Notes: generated by a model not told the origin, from the sequence alone. A DNA stretch of 64,000 bases from Druceiella hillmani (GCA_039881145.1 JAYKKI010000060.1:6510501-6574500), one strand, 5' to 3'; positions 1 to 12,299 are shown, counted from the first letter of the stretch. Numbers and translations are program-made.

Positions 1-1640
1 ATTTTGGTATATAAAATTAAAGTTGATACAGATATTGAGGTTATGTAATATAAAGCAAAATTAGTTATTAAAGTATAAATTCAAAAGGAACGAATAAAAA
101 ATAATGAAACACTAGCTCTAGTCGTTCGACATCCATTAATCAGATATTTATTGGCTATGACTGTTAAACATAATGGGTATATTGAACAAATTAATGTTGT
201 TACCGCATTTCTACAAGGGAACATACATATTAAAATATATGTGACCCAATCGCCAACTTATGAACGTGGAGAAGAAGTATGTCAACTGCATAAATCCATT
301 TGTGGATTAAAACAGGAAAACCTTCAGAGGAATTTGAAACTTACATCCTGAGGATGTAAGTTTCAAAGGAAGGAGTCTGGTATTAAAAAGCTCATCTGTA
401 GACTCTTGTATATACTACAAGATTGATAATGAAATGGTTTGTTTATAGTAATCAAACATAGATTATTTGATGACTTGTTATTTATTACAATAATATTCAA
501 ATAGAAAAAAAAAATAAAACATCAGCTCGGAAGCAAATTTAATATGAAAGAATTTAGCCTAGTGCATGATTTTATTGGTTGGAGGATATAGCAAAATTTG
601 AATATAAAAGAGATCTGTATTAATCGGACTATCCATATTAAAATAATTTTGCAGAGACACAAAATGACTGAATTGCAATTCAGTTGGTTCAAACTGTGAT
701 CAAGTGCAAAATTAATTAATATAAGAGAAGAATATTGAATATATTTGGCGTTCATTTTGTAGAAATTCATTATTCACAATTAATGAAACTACGTGATGTA
801 GTATTATTTCTACTTTCTTTAATTTCTTTACCACGACCTAGGTTTCGTTATATTACAACATCTTCAGGTGGGATATTAGGAAAGATCTTTGCTAATATCC
901 CACCTGAAGATGTTGTAATACAAGGAAGCCTAGGTCGTGGTAAAGAAATTAAAGAAAGTAGAAATAATACTACATCACATAGTTTCATTTAATTGTGAAC
1001 AAGAGAAGAACAAAATATCATAACGGAATATGAAGAAGCGATTGGAAACTTACATTACTTATTACGTGACGTGAGACCTGATATATGTTTCATAGTAAAT
1101 AAATTGAGCAGTTTAAGTAATAAAAAAGAACTACAACATTGGCTAGCAGTTAGGATAGTGCTGCATATATAAAATGAACACAAGAATATAGAATAATATT
1201 TAGCCAGAATAAAGAGGAAAAAATGGCGTTTGGCTACTGTGATTTTATGTTTCAGACATCAACAGCCAGAGATTCTGCTCTGGTTACACTTTGTTGTTTC
1301 AGGGTGCTACAGTATCATGACATTCTGAATGTCAAAACACTGTTGCCTTATTGACTATGCAAGCAGAGTATATGGTAAAAGTTACTCCAACAAGAGGAAA
1401 AATGATTGTGATGCTTGGGAAATAAATTGCATCGAAATGAACTTCATCCTCTGTCACATATTTTAATAATTATCAAAGTGCAATCAAAGTTACCAATATG
1501 GAATTTGAAGTTAATTACGTTGGGACACAGAATATGGTTGTTGACATTCTGACGAAAGCCAACTCACATAAGAAGACTGGTGACTTGGCGTAAGAAGACT
1601 GGTGTGATTTATTAGAAAAACAAAAAATAAGTAAACACAC
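1..1640 (+). pseudogene. Ty1/copia retrotransposon pol remnant (reverse transcriptase and RNase H), split by a MITE
   Basis: Translating across frames gives a decayed copia polyprotein in the expected order. Near 60-330 lie the RT start (ETLALVVRHPLIR), VVTAFLQGN and VCQLHKSICGLKQ. Near 450-480 a LFDDLLFIT string stands where copia has YVDD, keeping both aspartates. Near 510-600 FNMKEFSLVHDF corresponds to the segment after YVDD. After the MITE, 1020-1170 reads YEEAIGNL and DICFIVNKLSS, a copia hallmark. RNase H follows with NTVALLTMQAEYM (about 1335-1375) and VVDILTKA (about 1540-1560). Many stops and frame changes make it dead. The window cuts off its 5' part and I found no LTR. Family identity is secure; the exact end is not. 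Confidence 0.88.
730..1000 (+). mobile_element. Foldback MITE, copy 1, inserted in the copia remnant
   Basis: A near-perfect inverted repeat of about 220 bp with arms of about 105 bp runs from GAAACTACGTGATGTAGTA to its reverse complement around a centre near 885. The left side carries an extra single-arm extension starting TATTGAATATATTTGGCG. AAGAGAAGAA is present at 723-732 and again at 1001-1010, consistent with a target duplication of about 9-10 bp. Removing the insert restores a copia reading (KNI..EYEEAIGNL), so the MITE arrived after the copia element. The arms hold the palindrome-containing core CCACGACCTAGG. It has no coding capacity; the 85-codon frame through it is a by-product of the hairpin. 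Confidence 0.88.
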
Positions 1641-2369
1641 TTTGCTACATAATTAATCATTTTTGAATTGATTCCGGACAGACATACATGTAGACTGATA
1701 AACAGACAGACGGAGAAATATTACATGAATATTGATCACGTTTACGTATCCCACAAAGATTCCATGTAACAAAAAAAAGCAGGTATTTCTTCCAAAAGAA
1801 CCGAAGACAATTAAATTTTATTTATACGTATATATTACCGAACTGTTGGCTTTAATAATTAAGACAGAAGCATTTTTTCTTAATTTCACAATATAATATT
1901 TTTCATCCTGCAAAGTTTGATGCTCGTAGTAAAATGCGCGTTTTCCCCTTTGATTGTATTACATAGCAGTAATCAGTATTTCTAAGACGCTTTTTGGAAT
2001 AAAAGAGAAAAAATTGATTGAATAAATCGAAAGTTACCAACTTACATTTTCCTAAATTGGACTCTCAATTTTTTTGTTGTACCTGAGGTGAATTCCCATC
2101 ATTTTAAGAAAATCAAACTTATTGTACCGAGTAAAGCGACATATACGTAATTTTTAATTAGCAACAATTTTTAATTCGTGTATGGTAAAAAATAACTTCT
2201 CTATGCTATCAAATTAGAGGTCCGTCTGTCGTTTCGCTTTAACGACAATAGCGTATCTTATTTGTTTATGCAGTTTTACGGATCTAATATCAAGTATCCA
2301 GATCTATATAATTAAAACTCTACCCGAATTTCAGTGCTCACTAAAAATTATTGTCTATTATTATGAGAA
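1641..2369. other. AT-rich spacer, no gene seen
   Basis: No frame with family resemblance, no tandem repeat and no structural RNA was recognised. A short stretch near 1675-1715 (repeated CAGACAGAC) resembles the GTCTGTC motif of the dispersed repeat seen at 16070 and elsewhere, but it is too short to assign. Confidence 0.5.
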
Positions 2370-3870
2370 GGGCGAAACAGTAATAATATAATAGGATAGA
2401 AACGGTGAGCAAATAATGAGCATATAATGGGAGTGAAACAGGGACTATATAATAGGATCGTAACGGTGAGGGTATAATGGGAGCAAAACTGTGAGCATAT
2501 AATTTAAGCGAAACACATAATCTTTCACTCCCTTTATATGCTCACTAACATATAATGGGAGCGACAGAGTGAGCTTATAATTGGATCAAAGTGAGCGTGT
2601 AATGGGAGCAAAACAGTGAGCATATAATGGGCGAAAAACAGTGAGCATATAATGGAAGCGAAACAGTGAGCATATAATGGGAGCGAAAGAGTGAGCTTAT
2701 AATTGGGGCAAACCAGTGAGTGTGTAATGGGAGCGAAACAGTGAGCATATAATGAGAGCGTAAGAGTGAGTTTATAATCGGAGCGAACCAGTCAGCCCGT
2801 AATGGGAGCGAAACAGTGAGCATGTAATTGAAGAAAAACAGTGCACATATAATGGGAGATAAATAGTGAGTATATAATGAGTGGGAAATAGTGAGCATAT
2901 TATGAGAGAAAAAGAGTGAACTTTAATTGGAGCGAACCAGTGAGCGTGTAATGGGAGCAAAACAGCGAGCATTTAACGGGAGCGTAAAAGTGAGTTTATA
3001 ATCGGAGTAAACCAGTGAGCCCGTAATGGGAGCGAAACAGTGAGAATGTAATGGAAGATAACAGTGCACATATAATAGGAGATAAACAGTGAGTATATAA
3101 TGAGTGCGAAATAGTGAGTATATAATGGGAGAGACAGAGTGAACTTTAATTGGAGCGAACCAGTGAGCGTGTCGTGAGAGCAAAACAGTGAGCATATAAT
3201 GAGAGCGTAAGAGTGAGTTTATAATCGGAGCGAACCAGTGAGCCCGTAATGGGAGCGAAACAGTGAGCATGTAATGGAAGAAAAACAGTGCACATATACT
3301 GGGAGATAAATAGTGAGTATATAATGAGTGCGAAATAGTGAGCATATGATGAGAGAGAAAGAGTGAACTTTAATTGGAGCGAACCAGTGAGCGTGTAATG
3401 GCAGCAAAACAGTGACCATATAACGGGAACGTAACCGTGAGTTTATAATCGGAGCGAACCAGTGAGCTTGTAATGGGAGCAACACAGTGAGCATGTAATG
3501 GAAGAAAAACAGTGCACATATAATGGGAGAAAAACAGTGAGCATATAATGAGTGCGAAAGAGTGAGCATATAATGAGTGCGAAAGAGTGAGCATATAATG
3601 AGTGCGAAAGAGTGAGCATATAATGGAGGACAAACATTGAGCATACAATGGGAAAAATAAGTGAGTACATAATGAGATGCTCATTGAGAAACAGTGGGCA
3701 TATAGTGGGAGTGAAACAATGAGAATATAACCGGATCCAGTGAGTTTACAATGATAACGAAACAGTGAATGAATGGGAGCAAAATATTAGCCCATAATAG
3801 GAGCAAAGCATATAATGGGAGGCGAAATAGTGGGATATGTTGGGAGCGACACGGTGTGCGTATCATGATC
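2370..3870. repeat. 25-bp minisatellite with 224-bp higher-order period
   Basis: About 60 imperfect copies of a 25-bp unit (GTGAGCATATAATGGGAGCG plus AAACA) are arranged head to tail. Variants recur in blocks: the variant GTGAGTTTATAATCGG starts at 2766, 2990, 3213 and 3437, spacings of 224, 223 and 224 bp, or nine monomers. This is a higher-order repeat. Units at the right edge (3660-3870) and left edge (2370-2560) are the most diverged. Long minus-strand frames across it arise because a 25-bp unit read in triplets gives a 25-residue period without stops. They are not genes. Confidence 0.93.
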
Positions 3871-4069
3871 GATCGTATGAGTGTAATGATTGATCGTGAT
3901 GGAACATCTGTTGTAAAGAATTTAGGTTATAAAGTTGGTTTGATCATCTTGAACGTGTGGATAGTGAATATTGGATAAAAATGGAAGAAGTGAAAAAAGG
4001 TACACAGTCCAATTTGTATGATATACGTTGTCATTGTTAAAAGATGAATTTTTAAAAGTATATTTAAAT

Positions 4070-4500
4070 AAGTATACAAAGGCTCATTAGGAATAAAGTG
4101 GCTTCAATAATCCCATTATTATAGGTCATTATTTATACTCAATCATTACTGTGCTGGCATGTAGAACAAGAATGTTTGAGAGATTGTTTAAAAAAAAATA
4201 ATTAAAATATATCCTCTTTTCGAGCAGCGCACACGCTAAAAAGTAATTTAAGTTTCAAAATGAGAACAGTAATGATTCGCAAAATGTCATTTAATTTTTT
4301 TCTGTTTTTATTCCTCGGCCGCTTGCAGTTAAATGGATGCCTGCCAGTGTTTTATAAACAGTTTTACGGTGGGTGGGTTAATCAAAAAAATAGCTATAAT
4401 TTTTATTAAATTTCTCTCTGAGTTTATTCGTAGGGATCTATTTATTGACATAATAAATTAAATGAGGTAAGTTTGACTTTTAAAATTTATCGGGATATTT
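4070..4500. repeat. Dispersed block D1, copy III (partial)
   Basis: This matches the 3' half of the blocks at 13575-14560 and 21290-21960. Shared landmarks are GGCTCATTA.GAATAA, the A-rich tract before 4205, AAGTTTCAAAATGAGAAC (about 4249), TGTCATTT and CCTGCCAGTGTTTTATAA (about 4340). Divergence is moderate, with several indels. Nothing in it codes. It could be an old non-autonomous element or a duplicated regulatory segment. Confidence 0.65.
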
Positions 4501-5209
4501 TTTATTATTGTTTTCATTTCTTAGTCACAATGTTGGTTCCCTAGCGGGTACTTTCTATGTAGTCTATAAATGGTACAAAGTATTAATAAATAAAAGCATT
4601 TTTAAATAATTTAATCCGAGTGATGGACGGATAACTGGACGGGTTTGTATGAAGTCTACAGTCAGAGCGTTATTAATAAAATGTGATACATATCAAAATG
4701 ACACGAAGTCGATAAATTGAGAACCAAAAAAAGTATGATTCCATAGACAAAATGTAATTGTTTCAAATTATAATTTATTTATAATTTATTTTTTAATATT
4801 TGAAACTATTACATTTTTTTTATTTTCAATGAGTTTAATATTTATGTAGTCGTTTTATTTTTAATAACTTTGGACAAAAAAAGACGAAATATCAAAATAA
4901 TAATAAAAATGTTAGTATATATATGTTTTAATTACATTTTCCACTGGCGTCAATAGATGGTGCCAGATGTATGTTAAATGGCGCCAGCAAAATCAGTATG
5001 TGTATTAACGTTTCATTCAAGTTAACTTGCAGGCAATTTAAAATACCTAAAACTTCTGTCTAATCTCCGTGTTATTAGAATTAAAAAATTATCGATTATC
5101 AGTTGGAAACTAGGAAAGAAATCCCTATTGAATAGTTGTGAAGAAATCAGTTGAAATGTCATTCTACTAGGAATCGAATATTTCATTTAAAAACTACAAT
5201 TGCTTAACG
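4501..5209. other. AT-rich spacer, no gene seen
   Basis: Mostly A/T runs. A pair of short related phrases, GGCGTCAATAGATGGTGCC and ATGGCGCCAGC, lies near 4945-4985. No frame, RNA or repeat copy was recognised. Confidence 0.45.
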
Positions 5210-5560
5210 TTAAATCACATTATTTTGAGCATAATTTAACACATTTTCCATAAATTTCACTTCAAGTCGTAATAAGGTTAGACTAAGCTCTTTACCGATT
5301 GATTTTTCTTTAATACCGTTATTACGCGTTGACTTAATTACTGTGCATGTAAAAGGGGGTTTGTTTCTAAAATAGGGGACTATATTATTAATTAAGCCGC
5401 CCTGTATGACACAGGATGACGTCGCGTCTCTGCAAATCAATAGACTGAACACCGACAACCGCGCACAAAAGAATGCCCGTTAACAGGATCCTTGTCACTG
5501 ACACCAGCTGAAGGCGCGGCTAACGAGGTACGTGGGGGGAGGTATTGTGAACGAGAGATA
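5210..5560. other. GC-richer single-copy island, possible regulatory DNA
   Basis: Between about 5380 and 5540 the base composition shifts to mixed, with CpGs and no repeats, unlike the flanks. It contains TTAATTAA (homeodomain-type core) and GATGACGTCG (CRE-like). The 82-codon minus-strand frame through it shows no recognisable domain. A conserved noncoding element is possible, but only comparison with a related genome could show it. Confidence 0.3.
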
Positions 5561-5800
5561 TATAAAGTTTGTTTATTTTTTTATCTTTATTTTTGGGATA
5601 GTATAGAAAAAATATGCCAAATTTGTAATGATGACTAAAAAAATGTGGAGATTGTGCTTGCATATTTAATGTATCGAAACTTCATGATGTAGCATAAAAT
5701 ATCATGACCACTAAAATTGGAAAAATATAAATCGTTAATCAAAAATATAACTGATTCCAAATAACAATTGAATAAGAAACGCACTTAAAAGTGAAAAATA

Positions 5801-6215
5801 ACAAAAATCTGAGTATTTATTGAAACTTTTGCGGCAAAATATCGCTTCCTAACATGACTAAATTTGCAAAATATTGCTACTGTCAGAGATTTTTGACTAA
5901 TCAAAAGATGAGTATTTGCTTGGAACTTTTGCGGTGAAATATCACTTGCAAACATGAAATAAATTTGTAAAATATTGTTTAGAGACATTTAGAGTCGGTG
6001 CCTAGTCGAATGTGGCGCTCATGCGTCTGTTTGTGGATTCGCATGTATGTGAGAGTAAGATAGAGAGGCGTCGGTACTTGAATAGTATCTAAGGTCTGAT
6101 TTTCGACTTGGCACTGACTAAAAATCTCTAATAGTAACAATATTTAAACATTTGTTGATGTTTGAAAACGATATTTTATTGAAAAGTTCCAACTAAATAT
6201 CCGTATTTTTATTAA
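5801..6215. mobile_element. Foldback element with a duplicated left arm
   Basis: The left side holds two tandem copies, 99 bp apart, of an arm that includes GGAACTTTTGCGGTGAAATA (starts 5811 and 5910). The right side (about 6098-6215) carries the same arm inverted, ending with the complement AAAAGTTCCAACTAAATA. The inner edges also pair: AGTCGGTGCCTAGTCGA (5992-6008) against TCGACTTGGCACTGACT (6103-6119). The central spacer is about 95 bp. No transposase is encoded. Arms are visibly diverged, so the insertion is old. No clear target duplication was found. Confidence 0.7.
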
Positions 6216-7290
6216 TTTAATGATCTGTGTGAGATTTTGGTATTAAAAATTATGAAACATGAAAGAAAGTGATTCAACAGTTTGGGTAATATTTAGAAGA
6301 AAGGGATAGTGCTAGGTTTACGCTCTACTCTGTGCGAATCAATATCAATCTCTACTCTGTGCGAATGTTTAACTACAGACTATTATGTGTTTGACATTGA
6401 GAGTATGAACGCAAACGATGAATATTTCATTATTGAACTTAGATAATGAGTCTTTTAATGTATTTTCAATATTTAACTTAATGTATTTCTAAAAAAAATT
6501 GTGTATAAATTTTAGTTCATTGCACTCCTTCTCCAAATAAACTAACTACGCCAAATCTCATAGTCCTCTGTACGCGCAATATGCTTAAAAAGGGGTATAA
6601 TGTGTTCTCTTCACGTATTAATGTACAAATATTGTTAAATAATATAACATTTGGTAATATTTTATTACTTTATAATATTTTAAATAATCTATAAAAACCT
6701 TCTTATATCGGTGCCAGATTTAAGAAATTATTTGCCCATTGATTTACGTTCAGAAAACTTACGAAAGTTTTCCATTCCTAAACATTATGACATTTATGAA
6801 CATACATCAGAATATCAGAAATTTACCACCCATATCAGAAATTTAACGTCCAAGTCATAAATTTACCTTCAATATATGCATTTAAAAGCTGTCTGAAATA
6901 AATTATACCTGTCTTGACTTAACCTATACCATCTTCTTCCTTTCACATTCTGTTTACCTTCATGCTCAAATTTCAATCTTTTTGTTATTAATGATTATAT
7001 ATTTAGCAATTTTTTTTTCATTTCATTAAAAAAGTTATTTTTTGCCAAAATGACAATAATGCAATCTGTTGCAGATTTTTCAAATGATTTATTGCATTCT
7101 TTGGTTGTAGTTTACTCGAAGATCTGGTAGTAATGAGCCCGCCGCATATACCAGTGTCGAAATAAATAATAAAAAATAAATACATAGTACATTTAAGTGC
7201 TAGACCACCGGAAGAATGTAAACACACACATTTGAAAATTTTACAGTTTGAAACTCTGTTAACGAAATATAATTAAAATCAGTATAACTT
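6216..7290. other. AT-rich spacer, no gene seen
   Basis: A local doubling of CTCTACTCTGTGCGAAT (about 6330-6366) and repeats of ATATCAGAAATTTA around 6810-6845 are the only structure. No coding frame is supported. Confidence 0.45.
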
Positions 7291-7300
7291 AATTTAAGCT

Positions 7301-7605
7301 ATTGAATTATATTTGGCGTTAATTTTGTAGAAATCCATTATTCAAAATACAATGAAACTACGTGATGTAGTATTATTTCTACTTTCTTTAAGTTCTTTAC
7401 CACGACCTAGGTTTCGTTGGATTACAATATCTTCAGGTGTTGAATATTAGCAAATATTCAATATCTTTGCTAATAGTCCACCTGAATCAATATCTTTGCT
7501 AATAGCCCACCTAAAGATGTAGTAATACAACGAAACCTAGGTCACGGTAAAGAATTTAAAGAAAGTAGAAATAATACTACATCACGTAGTTTCATTTAAT
7601 TGTTA
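7301..7605 (+). mobile_element. Foldback MITE, copy 2, with internal duplication
   Basis: It has the same arms as copy 1, starting ATTGAATTATATTTGGCG and ending GTTTCATTTAATTGTTA. The centre near 7440-7505 carries a duplicated ATATCTTTGCTAATAG.CCACCT segment that lengthens the loop. The flanks ATTTAAGCT (7292-7300) and ATATAAGCT (7606-7614) differ at one of nine bases and fit a 9-bp target duplication. It is non-coding. Confidence 0.85.
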
Positions 7606-8113
7606 ATATAAGCTTTTTGGATGATTAAAAGTAAAAATATTACTTAAAAATTTAGCAATTTCTTCAGAAAAGTATTGCGATCGGATTGAATGATTGTGTT
7701 CTGAAACCAGTGGTACATCTATTTGATTTCTTATTGTAGTCAATTGCATACTAATTAAATATTATCTCGTTCGTACTTGTGCATGAATAATTAAAACGTA
7801 GTGTCTCGTGATGCCAAGTTTTGCTACCACGAACAAACCCTATGTACTAAAGGTATACATAATATACAACGATTCATGTACCACTTGTATCAGTATGTTG
7901 CGTATGTTAACTCTCGGGTAACATACTCGTGTAATAAGGTATTCGTGTATTAATAGCGGTTAGTTGTTGACGTTGGTGGTTTCAGATCGATGTTAATTAT
8001 TCAAGTGCAAGCTCGTTGTTCATTGTCGATAACATAAAACAATATATTAATGAGATATTTAAATAATCTTAATTTACAGTCTATGTGGATTGCATATAAA
8101 GAAAATTAACTTT
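7606..8113. other. Spacer, no gene seen
   Basis: Mixed AT-rich sequence. A repeated phrase around TACTCGTGTAATAAGGTATTC / GTGTATTAAT near 7925-7955 is the only structure noticed. Confidence 0.4.
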
Positions 8114-8515
8114 TACCCGCGGCTTCACTCGCGTATATAGTTACAAACTTTTAGTACAGTGATTAAGGGAAATTAAATACTAAGTCCTTATTTTAGTGGC
8201 TTTATAATACAAATGCCAATGAAAACAAAAATAATTCTCATTAAGGATTAAAGGGAGTTATGCTACTTTATATTGCGTATGTAGCGTTTCAAAAAATCAC
8301 GTTAATCCATTGTTCCGTTGCGACGTTAATTAGTTATTCCGTTTGCGTACTTTATCACTTTCAAATAAAAATATTTTCAAAGAAATGGAACATCTTGGGA
8401 TAAAAACTGTATCAGTTTACGACCCACCAACTATCTTTATGGAAAAAAACCATGTCAATCCGTTACGCCGTTCCGACGTGCAAGACTTACAAACAAACAC
8501 TTATTTACATAACTG
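8114..8515 (+). mobile_element. RTE/SINE-like non-LTR fragment
   Basis: It opens with TACCCGCGGCTTCACTCGCG and ends in a tail containing AAACCATGTCAATCCGTTAC, GCCGTTCCGACGTG and ACAAACAAACACTTATTTAC. This arrangement is characteristic of widespread insect RTE-derived non-autonomous repeats, in which a CCCGCGGCTTCGCTCGCG head is followed by an ATCCGTCGCGCCGTTCC tail. Recognition rests on memory of that pattern, not a search. There is no intact coding region. Confidence 0.65.
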
Positions 8516-9885
8516 TATATAGTTTGGATACAACTGTTATGTATTTAATTACATCAAACTCAAACGTAAATTTTTTATCATTACGGACTTATTGCTACCT
8601 GAGCAATCTTTTTCAATTAATCACAAAGGTTAAATTTGAAAGAAATAGTAATGTGGTATAATGCAAAACGTTTTTATGAACCTATTAATTATAGAATTTG
8701 TAAATCACAATAAATGCATTTTGAAAAGAAAAAAAAATTCGGTTATATGTTATGAGCCTCGATTTCTATCGGTTTGTCACTTTTATACTTATCATTTAGT
8801 ATTTCTAGACAAAAAATGTTGATTGTTCGTTTCCCGTTTGGCAAAAGAATGCCTTGTTCATCTTCGTACCTACTCGGAAAATTTCAAGTGCAACAAAGGC
8901 AGTCACAGGGCCATAAGCGCGAATGCGCTCCTATAGATTGGAAAATTACTAAGTATGTATAAAAGCCATTCATTAAAGTTTTCATGAAATTAAATCGTTT
9001 CTAAATATATTTATTAAAAAATAAACTAACTTATTTTTAGAAATAAACTTGGTATTCCCAGACAGTCGCTTTGTTTAGGTTCAGACTCTGTATTCCGGGA
9101 CATTATTGCTTTGCCAATCATGGAGTTGCTTTTGATGAACTTTTATCAGTAAAATAACTAAATATTTTTTAATTTGACCTGCCTTTTGTGTTCAATGAGA
9201 AGAAGTTGTAAAAGACCGTCTTTTGTTTTAAAATTATGGTCATCGGTCGACTACCGTTGGATTAAGCGTGATAATCCATATGGTAATAGTGTAATATCCT
9301 CTTCATTTCCTTCTAAAACATGTATTTCTTCTGTTTTTTAATACTTTTCGCAATAATTTTGCCTGGCAGGACTTTTTTAAAATGTTAAGTTGATGTCTTA
9401 CGAGAATGATTAAATTTAACCTCAGCGCATATAATTTTTTTGCAATTTATTTTCGACTGCGTTTATTGCACTAAAAACTGTCGGCTTTTGAGTATGCAAA
9501 TGACAAAAAAGTGATAACTGACTAGGCTAATTCTTGGAATGTACCTAAACATATTAATTCCAACAGAATGTTTCCAACTGATTCCAGAATTTCACCATAC
9601 CTCAAAATATCCCCTTTAACGAAATAATTTCCCATTATTGCAAAGTTTAATTAACTTTATCTTCTCTCTCGTATTTATTCAGTAGTGCAGTATCCAATAT
9701 TATTAATCATAATTATTATGATAATACTCCACAAACCAATATATAAGCATTCAAAAATCGGGTGAATACTTCGTAGAGTCAGCAACTGGCCAGTGTACTT
9801 TCTGAATTGTTACATGACCTAAATACTAAATAGGTAGCTGCTCTGTAAATATCAATGTTAATGAAAGGTTCCTTTATTAATGAAA
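8516..9885. other. Spacer, no gene seen
   Basis: Short frames at 8452-8661 and 8774-8962 have no recognisable domain and ordinary AT-rich codon content. No repeat copy was recognised between 8516 and 9885. Confidence 0.4.
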
Positions 9886-11310
9886 GAATGTTCATTAACA
9901 AAGAGAATACTGTCAACAATTAACGAGGTACAAGGCGTGGAATTTTATTCTTCTATATAGGTAGTAAAGCTTTTTATGGGATAAAATCAATATTCATATC
10001 ATTTATTTATTGCAACTTTGTAAATTTTAGTTAAATAAACTCAGTGCTTAAACATTTTGCTTTATACATTTGCAGAAATTTAAGCTTATGTTAGATTGAG
10101 CTTGCCATTATCATAGTTTTGTGTGAATGAATCAACATATGGGCATGAAAATACGAATATTAGAGGAACAAATCTCGTGCTTAAAAAATTACATTTGCAG
10201 AGAGTTAAGCTTATGTTAGATTTGAGACTTTTTATTTTTAGTTCAATTATGGTTTTATAAGAATGTTCATTAACAAAGAGAATACTGTCAACATTTTAAG
10301 TAATTAACGAGGTACAAGGTTTGGAATTTCATTCTTCTATATAGGTACTAAAGCTTTTTATGGAACCAAATCAATATTCAAAACATTTATTTACTAACAT
10401 TTATTGCAACTTTGTAAATTTTAGTTAAATAAACTATGTGCTTAAACATTTTGTTTTGTACATTTGCAGAAATTTAAGCTTATATTAGATTGAGCTTGCC
10501 ATTATCAGAGTTTTGTGTGAATAAACCAGAATATGGGTAGGAAAACGCGAATTTTAGAGGAACAAATCTCGCGCTTAAAAATTTACATTTGCAGAGAGTT
10601 AAGCGTATATTAGATTTGAGACTTTTTATTTTTAGTTCAATTATTTTTTTATATGAATAAACCAGAACATGGTTATGGAAACCAGAATTTTAGTAAATTA
10701 AACCCTCTGCTCAAAAATTCTCTCTGATGCATAACTTTAACGTTACATTAGATTTATCTTGCTCTTTTCAGTTAAATTATTGTTTTATGTGAATAAACCA
10801 GAACATGGATATGAAAACCAGAATTTTAGTAAAATAAATCCTTTGCTAAAAAAATTTCATTTGCATAAATTTAAGGTTACGTTAGATTTAGCTTGCTCTT
10901 TTTAGTTATATTAGCGTGCTTGTAATATATTAGCGAGTTGTATAAATGTCTTGCTTAAAAAAATTAATTTGTAGAAATTTAAGCTTATGCTAAATTTGAG
11001 GCTTGTTATTTTCAATTAAATTATGGTTTTACATGAATGAGGCAGAACATGGGTATGGAAATGTGATTTTTAGTAGAATAAACCCATTGCTTAAACATTT
11101 TTATTTGCTAAAATTTACGTTTACGCTATATTTAAGGCTTGTTTTATTCAGTTACATTAGGATTTTGATTGAATGAGCCAAAACGTGGATATGGAAAAGC
11201 GTATTTTAATTAAGTAAACCCCTTGCTTTAAACATTCATTTGCATGCATTTAAGCTTGTGTTAAATTTAAGACTTGCTATTTTCAGTTATATTGGGTTGG
11301 TTTTTTATGA
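9886..11310. repeat. Degenerate 125-140-bp array with a 375-bp duplication at its left end
   Basis: The phrase TTTGCAGAAATTTAAGCTTA followed by TTAGATT recurs near 10081, 10206, 10475, 10600, 10738, 10868, 10980, 11110 and 11246. Each is followed by a CCAGAACATGGGTATGGAAA-like phrase. Separately, the first two units plus flank are duplicated: GAATGTTCATTAACAAAGAG occurs at 9886 and 10261, a 375-bp step. Units diverge rightward, as in an old array. No frame is open across it. Confidence 0.8.
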
Positions 11311-12165
11311 CTGATATGGAAATAAAATAAAAAGTTATTAATTACGTTTTTAGTTGTATTTCAAGTAGAATCTTTAAGATCATTTCATGTAGTTGTTTAG
11401 AAGTAACTGCCTTAACTTTTATGAAATTTTCGTTAATTAATGAAAATAAAGCATATTCTACAATAAATAATTGTTTTAGGTATTACCTTATTAGGTATTT
11501 TTTATTGCAAAAGGATTTTAATAAACGTTAATAATTAAAACGGAAAGAAATGGGTTTTCTGACGACATGATTTGGAGACAACTTTAGTTGTAAAAATTTA
11601 TTGGAAAATTGTTTTTGTATTATCAAAACATTATTTTTATTACTACTGTTTTCAATTGTAAAGAAAAACTTGCTAAATACTAGTAAAATTTGTACTGTAA
11701 AGGTTTCATATACGTTTAGGCATATATAAATATTTAAGAATATTCTGTCTTATAAACTATTTACAAACTTCCATATTCTTTTTAAAATTTAAATATATCG
11801 CCTAATAGATCTTTTAAAGGTTTGAAAATATTACAAATAACATCTATGAAATGAAATGAAATGAAATTAAATTTTCCAGTAAAATTGAAATGAATTTTCC
11901 GAAACGTTGTTTTTTCCATAATTTTGAATGTAGAACTTTCAGAGACAGAGTAGGAAGGAAGGAGGATATATTTTTTGAAAACATTCCTACAGTATTTCTA
12001 GAAGTAACTTACATAAAATTCAAGAGGAAATAGTTTTGAAATCCAATTTTTTTTAGAATTTTATATAGAGTAATTTTAGTTATTGTTGAAGTACATTAGT
12101 TATATTTGCTCCTTAAATTTTAAGTTTCTATTCTATTTACTAAAAAAAATAATAAACAATTTATA
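11311..12165. other. AT-rich spacer, no gene seen
   Basis: A short (GAAAT)n run lies near 11849-11870. Nothing else is recognisable. Confidence 0.4.
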
Positions 12166-12169
12166 CATT

Positions 12170-12262
12170 TATATACACACACACACACACAGATATATAT
12201 ATATATATAAAAAAAAAATGTATATATATATATATATATATTTATGTGTGTGTGTGAGTTTT
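12170..12262. repeat. Compound (AC)n / (TA)n / (TG)n microsatellite
   Basis: An ACACACAC run is followed by TATATA blocks around an A-rich centre and then a TGTGTG run, so the whole is roughly a palindrome. Confidence 0.9.
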
Positions 12263-12299
12263 TTGTTCGAAGCTTAGTTAACTAAAAGGCAATTAATGG

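Noticed and set aside
735..992. 85-codon frame over MITE copy 1
   Set aside because: Arises from the hairpin arms. Homologous copies at 31022 and 34394 are not open in that frame.
2575..3684. Several overlapping minus-strand frames of 104-141 codons with leucine/histidine-rich repeats
   Set aside because: They follow from a 25-bp tandem unit that lacks stops in all frames on that strand, giving a 25-residue period. No start context, splice site or family resemblance.
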